A DNA stretch of 64,000 nt, from NCBI RefSeq assembly GCF_963678635.1, contig NC_087062.1, positions 5,260,193 to 5,324,192 on the forward strand, in the 5' to 3' direction. The position numbers were made by a program, and so were the translations under genes. Source of the DNA: Symsagittifera roscoffensis (taxonomy: Eukaryota > Xenacoelomorpha > Acoela > Convolutidae). Shown here one piece after another: positions 44,282 to 55,287 of the stretch (position 1 is the first letter of the stretch; each line of letters starts with the position of its first letter). The notes beneath the pieces were generated by a model that saw only the letters and a program-made list of their open reading frames with translations, did no database searches and was not told where the DNA came from.

Positions 44282-47200
44282 TTAGTTTTTCTCATCTTTC
44301 ATAAATTTTTGCAGTTCTGCGTTAAACAATTCACTATCCAAATCTCCGATTTCATTGAAGTTGTTCAGAGCTACTCTCAAGGATTGAACTGTCGAAGAGA
44401 GGGATAGTCGATCTGCTGAAGCGTCTGATGAGTTTGCTGTTTCATCGTTGGAGTGTATTGAGAAAATTGAAATTTTCTTATCCGAAGGAATTGGGGATGA
44501 AGTCGGACCGTCCGAGCCATATTTTAAATGATGGTCGAGGATGATCGGGTTTGTCGCTGATCCCGACTGTTTGTCTTGACAATCTATAATGTCTATGTAA
44601 GGGAGGTCCTACGTTTCGCCACGACCGACGAAGTTTAAACTCGTTACCGGTGATGTTATTGTTGTTTGAAGATTCTTGGACAGCCGCGTTTTTGTCCGAT
44701 GAATCGGTTATCTTGTAGATCGGGAAACCTACAGTTGCGTCTTTTTGTGAGGTCTTCTGCTTATCCGGCGGATAGTCCGGTTGTTTGGCTTCTATAGTTG
44801 TTCGAGACGGTGTGATTAGTGGAAGTTGGGTCCGACTCCGTCCTGCGGGGTTGATGCTGATTGGGCAAGCGAGCGGATCCGATGATGAAGCTTGGCCGTC
44901 CAAAATCTCAGTTTTTATGTTGTCTCGAGCTGTATGTGAGTCTAGGGGGGAATATAAGGCTTCGGTTCTCTAATTTTATCAGAATTGATACGATCCCTAA
45001 TCATATCTCTGTTTGGGAAACCTCCCGCAATCCACTCCCTATCACTAATATCTGAGGTGTCCGACGGAATTAACAATGATTCGTCGTAAGCTAAGTAATC
45101 TGTTTTTGTGATCAGTTTCTTGCTTCGTGAAGATTTGTTTCAATCCGGTTTGGCTTACGATTTTAAGATTCTGGTTCTTGTGTCGTTATCGGAGGTAGCC
45201 AACTCAGTTTGGAGCCTTGTCTTCTGGCCTGGGTTTCTGGGGGTTGTTTGTTTCGCTTTCGTAGTCCGCTTTCAACATACTTCAAATCAGAGTTGAGAAG
45301 TAACGTAAAGGAAATCTTTCCCTAAAGAAACGAATATTAGAAGAGTTTGATTTCGGTAGGGTGATGTCGGATTTTTTTGATTATTTTCAGTCGGATAATT
45401 GTTCCGTGGTTTTTGAAGCATTCATAATTTTCTGGTTCAGTTTTTTATAAAAAGGGTTTCCGTTTATGCTGTCCTTAGTTTTCCGAAGTATATTACCTTT
45501 GGAAAGATTTTGTAAGGGCATTCAAGACGATGAAGGCTTGGATGGTGAAGCGTAGTCTGACTCGTCTTTCTCCAAGGAAAACAGATTTTTTTTTGGGATT
45601 ATAGTGTCCTTATATCCGTCAGAGCTCCTGTCAAGTGCTCGTCCTTTGCTTAAGATTGCTTTTCCTTTGTCTTAAAATCCGTCGGATAGAATATTAGAGG
45701 CTAACTATTTCCAGTGTGTTCAATTTTCTATTGAAGTGTAATTCAAAATGTGAACATTTGTTTTTTGATTGGAAGAACGAACGAAGGTTCCAGATAGTTT
45801 TTGAGACCGCGTGTTATAGGTTCATGATGTTCGTGAGGCATTGCTATTTTTATTGTATGTACAAGTTTTTCCACTAAACCGTTTGAGCGATGGTCGCCTA
45901 CTGTACAAAATTTTAATTAAATATAGGAATTGCAAAATAATTCAAAATCCTGGTTAGTAAAACAAGACGTGTGGTCGACACGGATAGAAAAGGGAATGCC
46001 ATGTAAATAAAAGTTATCATGAATGAAATCAATCAACGTTATAGTTGAAGTGGAAGATGTGATTTTAGCCGAGGGACATTTTAAAATTCTGTCAATGCAT
46101 CATAAGATATGTTTATTTGTTCCCCAGCTAGAATCAAAAAGAGCGGTTAAATCAAGATTTAATTCTTCGCTAGGCTCCGATAACTGTGGTAATTCGCTGA
46201 TTTGAGTACAAGGAATATTACTTTCTACGTTCTCACCAGTTTTTGTGCGTTTGAACATTTTTACCGTGAAAATAAATTTGACGGTTTATATGAGGCCACC
46301 ATATATACTGAGTGAGGTATTTCATGCCGAGTTGTCCCGGATGGGCCTCATGAAGTGCCTTCATAACTGCGTTTCTTAAAGTAAAAGGGATTACTAGTTT
46401 TCCGTCCATGTAGAGTAATCCATCGGATTCATGAAGATCTCGAATGAACTGGTTTTAGTAATGGGATTTTGCATTTATCTTGTCTAATTTATCTTGAAGA
46501 GGTTTGACGATAGAACTTAGCATTGGATCTCCCTCTGTTAATAGGGCTTACAATTTAGCGTTGAATAAGGTGTTTAAGTCCAAAGGACGTTCAGGTAACT
46601 TCAGATTCTCTCGGTATTTATTCACATGTTTTTTTTTAATTTCTGATGAAAAAGAGAATTCGACTGAAACTTGGATACCGGAAGTGAAATAATTATTTAC
46701 AATTTGATTATTGGACATGTAACAGTTTTTACAATTAAGAACTAGAAAATATATAAAAAACTCAATTTGATAAAGAAATTTTTAATATTTGAGTTAATAC
46801 TTGAAAACTCCGAAGGAATACATTTGGAATTGTAAAATTCAGTTGTGTTGGGGTTTAAGTTACAAATTGGAACAGTCGAGTTAATGAACCTTAGAACTGA
46901 AGCAATAAGGTAATTACGTAATCGTGCTAAACTGGAATTTTCCAAATTTGAGCCAATAAAATTGAAATTCATTTTTCTGTTATCTGTTGCATATATTGCT
47001 TCGTTGATTTTATTGAATGTAGCAACGACAAATTCTTCGTCGTAATGGGATGCGCAGATTGCTTTTCCTGATGGGATTCTTGAAATTAGATCTGTGAAAC
47101 CCATATGTTTCCCTGCCAGGTGTTTAATTGTAAAAATCGACCCATCTAGTTGGACGATTATGATATGTTTTACTTCCGTAGTTAGGTGAAAGTGTTGGAA

Positions 47201-48741
47201 GAAGGGTTTTATGGTCAGAAATGATTTCAAATTCCTAGGGTGGAGGTAATTATAATAATTCTCGACTGCCCAAACAACTCCCAAAAGTTCCAATTCATTT
47301 GTGGAATATTTAGATTCATGCGGATTCAGAAATCTTGAAGTGAAGGAGACTGTTTTCCAGTCATTCCCGTGGAGTTGTTTTAACGAGGCTCCGAGTCCGT
47401 TATGAGATTCATCTTTTTTTACTCTCGTATTACGCTTTACGTCAAAAAGTGTATTTTCTGCAAGATTTACTGTTTCTTCTTTAATCTTAAATGCTTTTGC
47501 TTGCTCTTCATTGCAACGGAAGATTGATTTCTTTTTTAGCAATGACCTTAAAGGACTTCCCAGGGTTGCCAAATTTAGAACAAAATAAAAGTATTGGTTT
47601 GTTGAACCAAACAATGATCTTAGTTTCTTAAGATTTTTTTTTGGAATTGGTAAATCTTTGAAGATTTTTTTTTGGAATTGGTAAATCTTTGATGGCTCAA
47701 GTTTGTCCACTAATGGAGCCTTTCCCGATTTGGATATTTTGAATCCGAGTCTTTCTATTTCTTTTAAAAAGAATTAACATTTTGGTCATTTAACGGCAAA
47801 ACAAGATAAGTCTAAAATTGATAAAGTTTTGTAAACAGTATTTTTCTGTAAAACTTCCTTTGGAAGCCATCAGAATGTCGTCGAGGTAACAATTTGTAAA
47901 ATTTTTCGATTTGGCTATAAGCGTTTTTTAGGTCCAAGTTGGTAAACCAAACTTCTCCGGTGGAATCGTTAGAAACTTGAGCGGCAACATTATCAACTAA
48001 TTCATGTATATTAGGCATTTGATTTTTGTTCTATTTTCTTGTTGATAAATCTCGAGTCAAGTGCTAATTTTATCGATTTGTTCTTTTTTGAAAGTGATAA
48101 CGATTGGGGTGATGAATCTATATTCGTCACATTTTGCTAAATTTTTAATGTGTCCTTAAGATGTAAGTTGGTCTAGTTCCGCTTTTATCCTATCGAGTAA
48201 ATGAACACGTCTACCTTTCAGTTCAATTGGTTTTAGTGGTTCACGAAAGTGGATAATTTTCGTTAGATTTTTTCCCCAATCCGAAGGAATAATTGTTCAA
48301 AATTCTTAATTATAGTATCTATCTCTTTTTGTTTCCCGGCAGGGGAAATTAAATATTTTGACTTACAAGTCTTCTTTTTCTGGTATCAGGAAAATATTTC
48401 TGAGAGACTTCAATTTTGGCAGATTATCGTTTCCTAGAATTTTTCCCTCGTGGCCTTCTGTTAGGAAAAAGTGACATTCGTTGTGAGATCATTCGTTCGA
48501 AAAGATTGGTATTTTTAACTTGCACGTGCTGTTGATTGCGTTATCTGTAAATCCACAAAATAGATCTTTCGTCGGTTGATCCACCGGATAAATCTTCAGG
48601 TACGGGTCTCATAGTTTTAATTCATTAAGTTAATTCCTCTTGAGGAAATTCACAGGGCTGGCGGAGTTGACCTGTATAAGAAGGATCACTTGGTTTTCTT
48701 TTCCGAGCCCGGTTTTAAGTAATTTCTTGTTCTTTCCCTTC
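44282..48741 (-). mobile_element. Ty3/gypsy-like pol relic, copy 3
   Basis: Same layout: tail (44282-44903), integrase finger near 46300-46450, RNase H/connection frame 46742-47710, YLDD near 47876-47894, RT start near 48160-48260. It is continuous with the gag part at 48742-49560. Confidence 0.85.
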
Positions 48742-49560
48742 GATATCATAACTAGTGGTTTCATTTAATACAGAGTAATCATCGTAGTCGCTCTCTCCGG
48801 ATTCTGACCATGCGTTGATTATTCCACAATTTTCTCTATTTAAACGGTCATTATTTTTTTATTCGGTTGTTCCGATGGATAATTTCAATCTATATTATGT
48901 ACAATATGACTATCTATATTTACAATTTTACGGTGAGTTTTACAAAGTCCTGTGGTAAAATGTCTGTAATTACAGGATGTACAAGTTGTTTTTTGCTAGA
49001 CACACCGCCAGGTGACCTTTGGAGAATTTTCCGTCGCATTTCATACAAGTGTTACTCCGCTCGATATTTAGAGTTGGTTCCCTTTTTACATTAAACTGAT
49101 GAAAATGTTTATTTACAGATGGTTCGTTGGATTTAAAAGTTTCGTCATTTTCATGTGGTTTGTTATTCCTTTTTCATCGATTAGTGCCACGTTTAGTGCT
49201 TCTAGGGTTGGGAGGGTGTCAGTGAGAAATTTCCGTTGGATGTCTGAGTTCTTCAGATTGTTAATAAAAATGTCTCATATTCATTAATCTTCTGCGTGTA
49301 TATCGCATTTCTTTGCCATTTCGACAAGAGCTCCCCAAAATTGTTCCAGCGATTCTCTTTATCTCTGTTTTCGTTTTAGGAGTTTATGTCTCTTGAACTT
49401 AACATTCGTTTGCCTCTCAAATGATGCGGACAAATTGTCCCAGAACTCTCTGAAGGATATTTGAAGAATTTTCACTCGTGTATGTTTTGGGATGAAAATT
49501 GTTTTGCCTTCGTTTCCGCCGTAGAGAATGAGTACTTCAAGGTTAGAACGTCATTAACAG
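48742..49560 (-). mobile_element. Ty3/gypsy-like gag remnant (single copy)
   Basis: On the minus strand a gag-like stretch (FREFWDNLSASFER; ESLEQFWGALVEMAKKC; NNLKNSDIQRKFL) is followed by a zinc-knuckle-like run: CMKCDGKFSKGHLAVCLAKN, then CTSCNYRHF after a one-base shift (48900-49060). Several stops and frameshifts are present. It joins the pol relic of unit 3, which gives the element's original order. Confidence 0.75.
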
Positions 49561-51306
49561 TTATAATAATTTGCAATTAATTAAAATGGTAGGATACTGC
49601 AATTCAAAACCTACTTGTTTTTAATTGTGTATTTGAGACGATTTGAAAAAAGGATAATTTTTTGCAAAATTAAGTAATTTGTACAATTTTCAAAAAAGTG
49701 TTACCATTGGACAGACTGGCTACACTCATACGTGCCTGTAGATCGCGCTAGTCTATTAACCCTACGCCACGTTCTTTGGCCTTCGAGCATGTAAATGGGG
49801 GAATTTTTGACCTACTATCTTTACATCTTTTTGTTCTCTCGAAAATTACCCTGCGAAATCTGAGAGCAATCAAAAGAACAGGTTTTGGAAATTTTACTAT
49901 AGTTACTTTAGTTACTAGGGCGTAACCAGTGAAACCATAGTAAAAATTCCACAACCTGTTTTTTTGATTGCTCTCAGATTTTGCAGGGTATTTTCTGATA
50001 GAATTTGACCCTTTTTTGGAAAATTAGATTTTTCTCGTAAATTACCCTGCCAAACCATGCCAAATATTCTGTGCTTCTTCCACAACAATTGAAGTTAGGT
50101 GTCTCAATTTTTGTTTCGGCTATTGAAAATGGGAATGAATTTTGGACTCGGGTGTTTTTTATTTTGTTTTTTCTCCTCTTTTCCTTGCAATATCAGGTAC
50201 AATAAATAATCTTCGGAATGCGTCGATTGATAGATCATATTAAATATATTTCAACCGCAATTTAAAAGACATTAATTTTTTTTCCACAAAATCTTGACAA
50301 AAGCCGGTTTGAAGTTTTTGAGTTGCAGTTTAGCTTAGAGCGAGTAAAGCGATCGGTTAACGTCGTTTTCTGAAAATTTAGGGCTAAGAAATGTTAAATT
50401 TTCTAAAATGAAAACTATTTGGCGCTTCCTGGACAAAAATTTAGCTTCATTTATCGCGCTACCTTTATTTTTTAAAAATTATTGTGAAAAAAAAAATTAA
50501 AATTTTGAATTCTTTTTCTGCTTTTGTTAATTCAGTTTTTCGGAGAAATAATATTTTTATAATTTTTTATCACATCGTTTAAAAAAGAAAACAACTTCAA
50601 TATGAAAAAAGAAAAGAATGTTTTTTTTGTTGCTGTTTTAAATGGTCGCGGAACATTCTGTGCTACTTGCGCAGCAACCGGCTATGTTTTTGGTTGTGTA
50701 AATAGTGTAAACTAGTGGCAATACAAATATTTTTTCTCAGCTACAGAGGAAATAGTCATTTTCAGCCGCATGTTTTTGGCAAATAATTTTGTTATATTTT
50801 TAGTACAGGTACGCTACACTAACATGTTGAATGCAATTACAATGTCGTATAACTGTTTCCTTTTTGAGATACAGTAAATAAACACGGTTGGGTTGAAGCT
50901 AGTTTAAAAAGCTTCTTTTCAGCAAGGTGAGAAAGAGAAGAAAAACGAACCGCGTTTTTACTTCCTTTTTGGTTTTAATCAACGGCAGTAACAGGCAAGT
51001 TCAAATTTTGAAACCGCTGATATTTCAAATATTTTGCATGTTTCATATTTTACTTTTTGCATCTTTGCAGGTATTTTTTGGGCGACTGGAGCGCACTTTC
51101 GAAATACTTTGGTGATCTTTAATAACAACCATTTATATTCTTTGAAGTCCACAGAGACCATATGCACCGCATGGTTGATCTCATATATATTTTTTAAAAG
51201 AAGATTTTCTGAAACGTAGTTTTTGACCACAAGCGACAAGGCTACGTTTGGCACTTTGAATTTCAAAAAAAATTTCAATAAATTCTAAATTTTGAAACAA
51301 TTTCAG
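49561..51306. other. Gene-poor interval
   Basis: No supported exon. It is AT-rich and contains an inverted repeat (listed separately). The short open frames on either strand lack splice signals or recognisable motifs. Confidence 0.5.
49842..49994. repeat. Inverted repeat with arms of about 60 bp
   Basis: Arm 49842-49904 and arm 49935-49994 are inverted copies sharing 'aatctgagagcaatcaaaa' and its complement. The spacer is about 30 bp. The motif 'ctcgaaaattaccctgc' links it to the monomers in BRE1 intron 2, and another such monomer follows at about 50030-50060. Confidence 0.75.
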
Positions 51307-53918
51307 GCAGCGCGGCAAACAACTTACGACAACTCGAACGGATTTGACTCGCAAGAGACCAGCCCAATCCCATGGAAGCAAAAGATTCTCCCCCTGGCTA
51401 CTATGCAGACCCTTCGATCAACCCGCCGCAGATGGGTTACAGTAATTTTAGCGGGAATCACACAGAATACGCGGTGAAATGATCGAACATTGCACGGGAT
51501 AATTTTTCAAAAAAAAACGACTCCGTATTCAATTAAATGATTCATTCGTTTGTTGCATGTTGCGTACCAAATACACACAGGGGCGGATCTAGAATTTTCT
51601 CGAGGGGGGGGGCGGATTTTCAAAAAAATTTCCAAAATTTTGACGACCTTTTTTTTTTTTTTTAGTTCGACCAAATTGATTTTTCGAGCTCTCCCAAAGC
51701 ACTGTTTTGCCCCTATTACGGCAAAATTTTCTGCGCCGCAGCCAAATTTTCGAAAAAACAGTAAAAAAGCCGTTTTTGGGCACTTTTTGAAAAATTTTGA
51801 CAAAAAAATCGCGTTTTTTGGCGCGCGCTCCCCCTCAAAGTTAGTATATATTGGCGCCCAAGGCGCCGCTAGAAAAATTTTAGGGTCGGTCTGCCAAAAA
51901 TGTATTTCTGAAAAAGTATCAAAGAGGGGACCCTTTGGGTCGGCAGGGGGTCAAACTCCCAAAGGGCGTCCCCCCCATAAATCCGCCCCTGAATACACAC
52001 AACGTTATTTGAACAGCAAATCAACAACTAAATAGTGACTAAATAGGGGGATTTCCGCTAAATTATACAATTTATTATCAAAAGTTTTGCCTAATAGTAA
52101 TCCCCCGCACGCTATTGTAATTTTTTTTAAGATCTAAGCGTAAATTTGGGCCAACCTATGTGTGCGAAAAATTTTGTGGGAGCAAAACAACGAATTTCAT
52201 CACGACAACCACTCCAGTTATCGACTTTTTTGAATTTTGAAAAAAAATTGCTAACTCGGTACATTTCTTAATTATACGTGCGCTCTGCCGATTTTTTAGC
52301 ACTTCTACAATTTTCGGTAATTGTTATGAAAGATTCTAATTTTTCATTTTTTTTCTGGTACGATTTTCAATTTTTGTTTCAAACGTACTCTCGATTATCA
52401 AAATCAGTAACAAAGACAAGCACAGGCTGACGAGTAGGTTCTACAACCTTGTCAATTTTGTTCACGAAATTGAAAGCATGATCGAGTTTTCCAGCTTACC
52501 AGAAGGTTATGTTGCTTCTATTCAACATCATAGATACTTATTTCTGCATAAATTATGTTGCAAGACACTATTTTTTTTTCATTGGCTAAAAAACGTAGCC
52601 AACTTTTTTTAAACCAGTTTTTTGCGCAAAAAAAGAGCTGGGGTAAAATTAATTTAAAATAAACTTGTTCTGTTTTCAATAGGTACGGTTTTAGGCGTTG
52701 AAGATAACGTCTGTGCGCCAAAAAAATATTACCATAAAACACTGAAGGGAAACAATATTTTTTCTAGACAGCAACCAAGGCAGTGTAGCTTAAATCAGTT
52801 ACAGATGTTGAACTATTATGAAAAATTAGCCCAACAGGGTTTTCAAAATCATTTCGCAGAGCGCACTTATAACTTAGATTTTTTAGGTAGAGCGCACTAA
52901 TTAGTACTTTATAATTTTTGTAAAATTTACATCAAACGTATTTTTGATCAAGTAAAGTTTTAATAAAATGTAGTAAATAAAAGGTTGCTGTCGTTAGATG
53001 CGCAAGTTTTGGGGTACTGACAGAAAAATGAGGCAAAAAAATGAGAAAGTTTTCTCGACAGAGCGCACGTATAACTTATTTTCGGTAAAGCGCACCCTAT
53101 AAATATAGTAATTTCGGCAGAGAGGACACATAAATATATAGATTATTTATTTATTTATTTGAATTTCGCAATTTGAAGTTTTTTCAAAAAACAAGTCACT
53201 ATATATATATATATATACAGGGGCGGATTTAGGGGGGGCGGGGGCGGACGCCCCTCCCCTCAGGGATTCGACCCCCTGCCGACTCAAAGGGTCCCCCCTT
53301 TGATACTTTTTAAGACCGACCCTAAAAATTTTCTAAAGGCGCCTTTGGCGCCAATATATACCAATTTTGAGGGGGGAGCGCGCGCCGAAAAAACGCAATT
53401 TTTTGGTCAAAATTTAAAATTTTCCAAAAGTGCCTAAAAACGCCTTTTTTGACCTGTTTTTTCAAAATTTTGCCTGCGGTGCAAAAAATTTGGCCAAAGT
53501 AGGGACAAAACCGTGCTTTGGGAGGAGCTCTCGAAAAATCAAGAAAATCAATTTGGTCGACCTAAAAAAAAAAAAAGGTCGTCAAAATTTTCGAAAATTT
53601 TTTGAAAATCCGCCCCCCCCTCGAGAAAATCCTAGATCCGCCCCTGTATATATATATATCATTTAAATCATGATATCATTTAAAACTACTTCTGCCTTTT
53701 CAACTACTAATCATTTCACTGAATCTTCGTCACAGACGCACCTTCCACCGCCCGTGCCACCGGGCCACGAGTTTGTTGCCGCCCAAGGCGAGCGACCGGC
53801 CAACTGGCGTACAAATCGGGCGTGTCGAATTGTGGCAGGAATATTTGTGACAATCGCTATGATCATTTGTGGGGGTACATTGCGGTTTGGAATAAGAAGA
53901 CTATTTTATGATGACTAA
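51307..53918 (+). CDS. Small single-pass membrane protein, two coding exons
   Basis: Coding exons 51372-51473 and 53736-53918 join in phase 0 to 94 residues; a 5' noncoding exon part starts after the AG at 51306. The N-terminus is Pro/Tyr-rich (PPGYYADPSINPPQMGY), then PPPVPPGHE, then a hydrophobic segment IVAGIFVTIAMIICGGTL near residues 67-84, and a short basic tail RFGIRRLFYDD. Proline-rich cytoplasmic tails of this kind often bind WW or SH3 domains, but that is inference. I do not recognise the family. The donor GCG|GTGAAA is weak; without it the first exon reads to a stop at 51481. The intron holds two MITEs. Confidence 0.55.
51578..51991 (+). mobile_element. hAT-type MITE, intact, with 8-bp target duplication
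   Basis: 414 bp. Termini are CAGGGGCGGATCTAG on the left and ATCCGCCCCTG on the right, an inverted pair. The 8-bp duplication AATACACA flanks it at 51570-51577 and 51992-51999. 8-bp duplications and CAGGG ends are hallmarks of hAT elements. There is no transposase frame. Confidence 0.92.
52855..53136. repeat. Irregular 'agagcgcac' repeats
   Basis: 'gcagagcgcacttataactt' at about 52857 and variants at about 52886, 53057, 53086 and 53110. Spacing alternates about 28 bp and 170 bp. Purpose unknown. Confidence 0.5.
53218..53646 (-). mobile_element. hAT-type MITE, second intact copy, opposite orientation
   Basis: 429 bp with termini CAGGGGCGGATTTAG and TAGATCCGCCCCTG. Flanked by TATATATA at 53210-53217 and 53647-53654, within a TA microsatellite, so the duplication is less certain than for the first copy. 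Internally it is the reverse complement of 51578-51991 ('ctaaaggcgcctttggcgcc'). Confidence 0.9.
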
Positions 53919-54102
53919 ATGGAAAGTTTCTTCAAAGAGCTCAGAATTATGCTGCAAAATTTATTATTTCGATTTATCCACTATTAGATTCAAAATCTGC
54001 TTCCGTAATTTTCCATAGCCGGGTTAACAGTGTCGAGTTCAATCCCTTTCTTAAAATTCAACTAATTTACTTAAAACTCTTTTTTAAATTTATATGTAGC
54101 TT

Positions 54103-54360
54103 CTATTTATTCTTATCTATTATAATTTTGAGACTCTTGTCTTTGAGACAGCGCTGGCCTTTCATGTAAAAAGGAAAGTCTTGGTCGAAATTTGTCTTTA
54201 TCTTGACCTTTGCTCCCATCATTTTTACTTCATTTTGCATAAAGAGTAGATTTCCATCAGCGAATTTATCACATTCTAGACACACGTTCAAAATGCTGAT
54301 ACTCGAATCACAAAATTCCTTTAAATCCAAGACGAAATCCAGGTTTTTGGAATAATCTTG
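54103..54360 (-). pseudogene. Broken partial paralogue of the OGFOD2-like gene
   Basis: The minus strand encodes DLKEFCDSSISILNVCLECD then DKFADGNLLF, clearly related to MKHHRDSSLATLNVCLG and KFTAGNLQF of the neighbouring gene. The metal-binding His of HxD is replaced (FCD), and the distal His and Arg are missing. It lies about 450 bp downstream of the intact gene in the same orientation. Confidence 0.75.
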
Positions 54361-54802
54361 AAAGGAAGCAATATATTAATAGTTGCAACAATTATATTAC
54401 ATCTATGCGTAAGAAAAAATAATATTAATTAAGCAGTGTGGTGATAAATTTTGAGATTTTTGAGATTTACGGAAGTAGTTTCTAATATCAAAATGTTGGA
54501 TATAAAAAGCATTAAAAAATTGGTTTACGGAAAAAACGTAGTTTTTGGAGCACAATAAAACTTAAGGAAAAGACAAATTTACACCTTAGACAAACTTTGG
54601 TCGGTGAAAATTAGAATAAAAATCTTCTGCGCTAATTTTGATAAGAGCTCAAAACACTTATGCGCAAAATTTAAATTCTGCTTCTATCTTATAAAATACT
54701 TTCATCTTTTTGTTACAATCATGCTGGTGTCTATTTTTGATAAGTAACAAAAACTGGTTGTTTTAATTGATCGCATTAATAAGAAGTTCAGCCGTCAAAT
54801 TT

Positions 54803-55287
54803 TCAACGCTCACTCCATCGACCCAATGCTGTTGTCTGCAAAGTTGGGGGGCACTTCCCACTTCTTACATACCCTCCTTCCCCATACATCCACATGATCA
54901 AATTCACCCGATGACCGCTCGTGATTGGCAACGCCGCATGCATATGCCCCCCTTTGTGCAAAAGCGACAGACCAGGTGTCATTTTCATCTCCCCCTCGCC
55001 TTTTGAGTCGTCATAAGGCAGACTGTCCGGATCATCGCCCCAGAATTGCAGGTTTCCGGCTGTGAATTTGTAGCCCAGACAAACATTTAAGGTCGCCAAA
55101 CTTGAGTCGCGATGGTGTTTCATGTCTACATCGAAGTCCTTCGAGGGGTCCTTTCGGTAGTCGACGGTGAAAGGGTAGTTGTCGCATGTATCGCCGAGCG
55201 CAATGTACTCAGGGTATAGCATCTCGATTATTGGCGAAACGAATTCACGGCAAAACTGGTCAAATACAGGCTGCATGCCAATTTGAG
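54803..55287 (-). CDS. OGFOD2-like exon 3 (catalytic core)
   Basis: The AG at 55289-55288 precedes it; stop TGA at 54805-54803. Holds all metal and co-substrate residues. Confidence 0.92.

Larger units (their letters stand above)
42893..48741 (+). repeat. Tandem unit 3 of 3 (about 5.85 kb)
   Basis: Near-identical to unit 2. It carries about 30 extra bases at 48583-48612 that units 1 and 2 lack. From 48742 it continues into unique sequence, the gag part of the retroelement, so this is the unit that keeps the original right-hand junction. Confidence 0.95.

Noticed and set aside
49841-50060. Possible hairpin RNA gene
   Set aside because: The arms belong to a degenerate repeat family also present in BRE1 intron 2. 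Nothing suggests a specific RNA product.
51550-52035. 161-codon open frame on the plus strand at 51.6-52.0 kb
   Set aside because: It coincides with the MITE at 51578-51991, and the matching reading frames appear in other copies only as chance openings.
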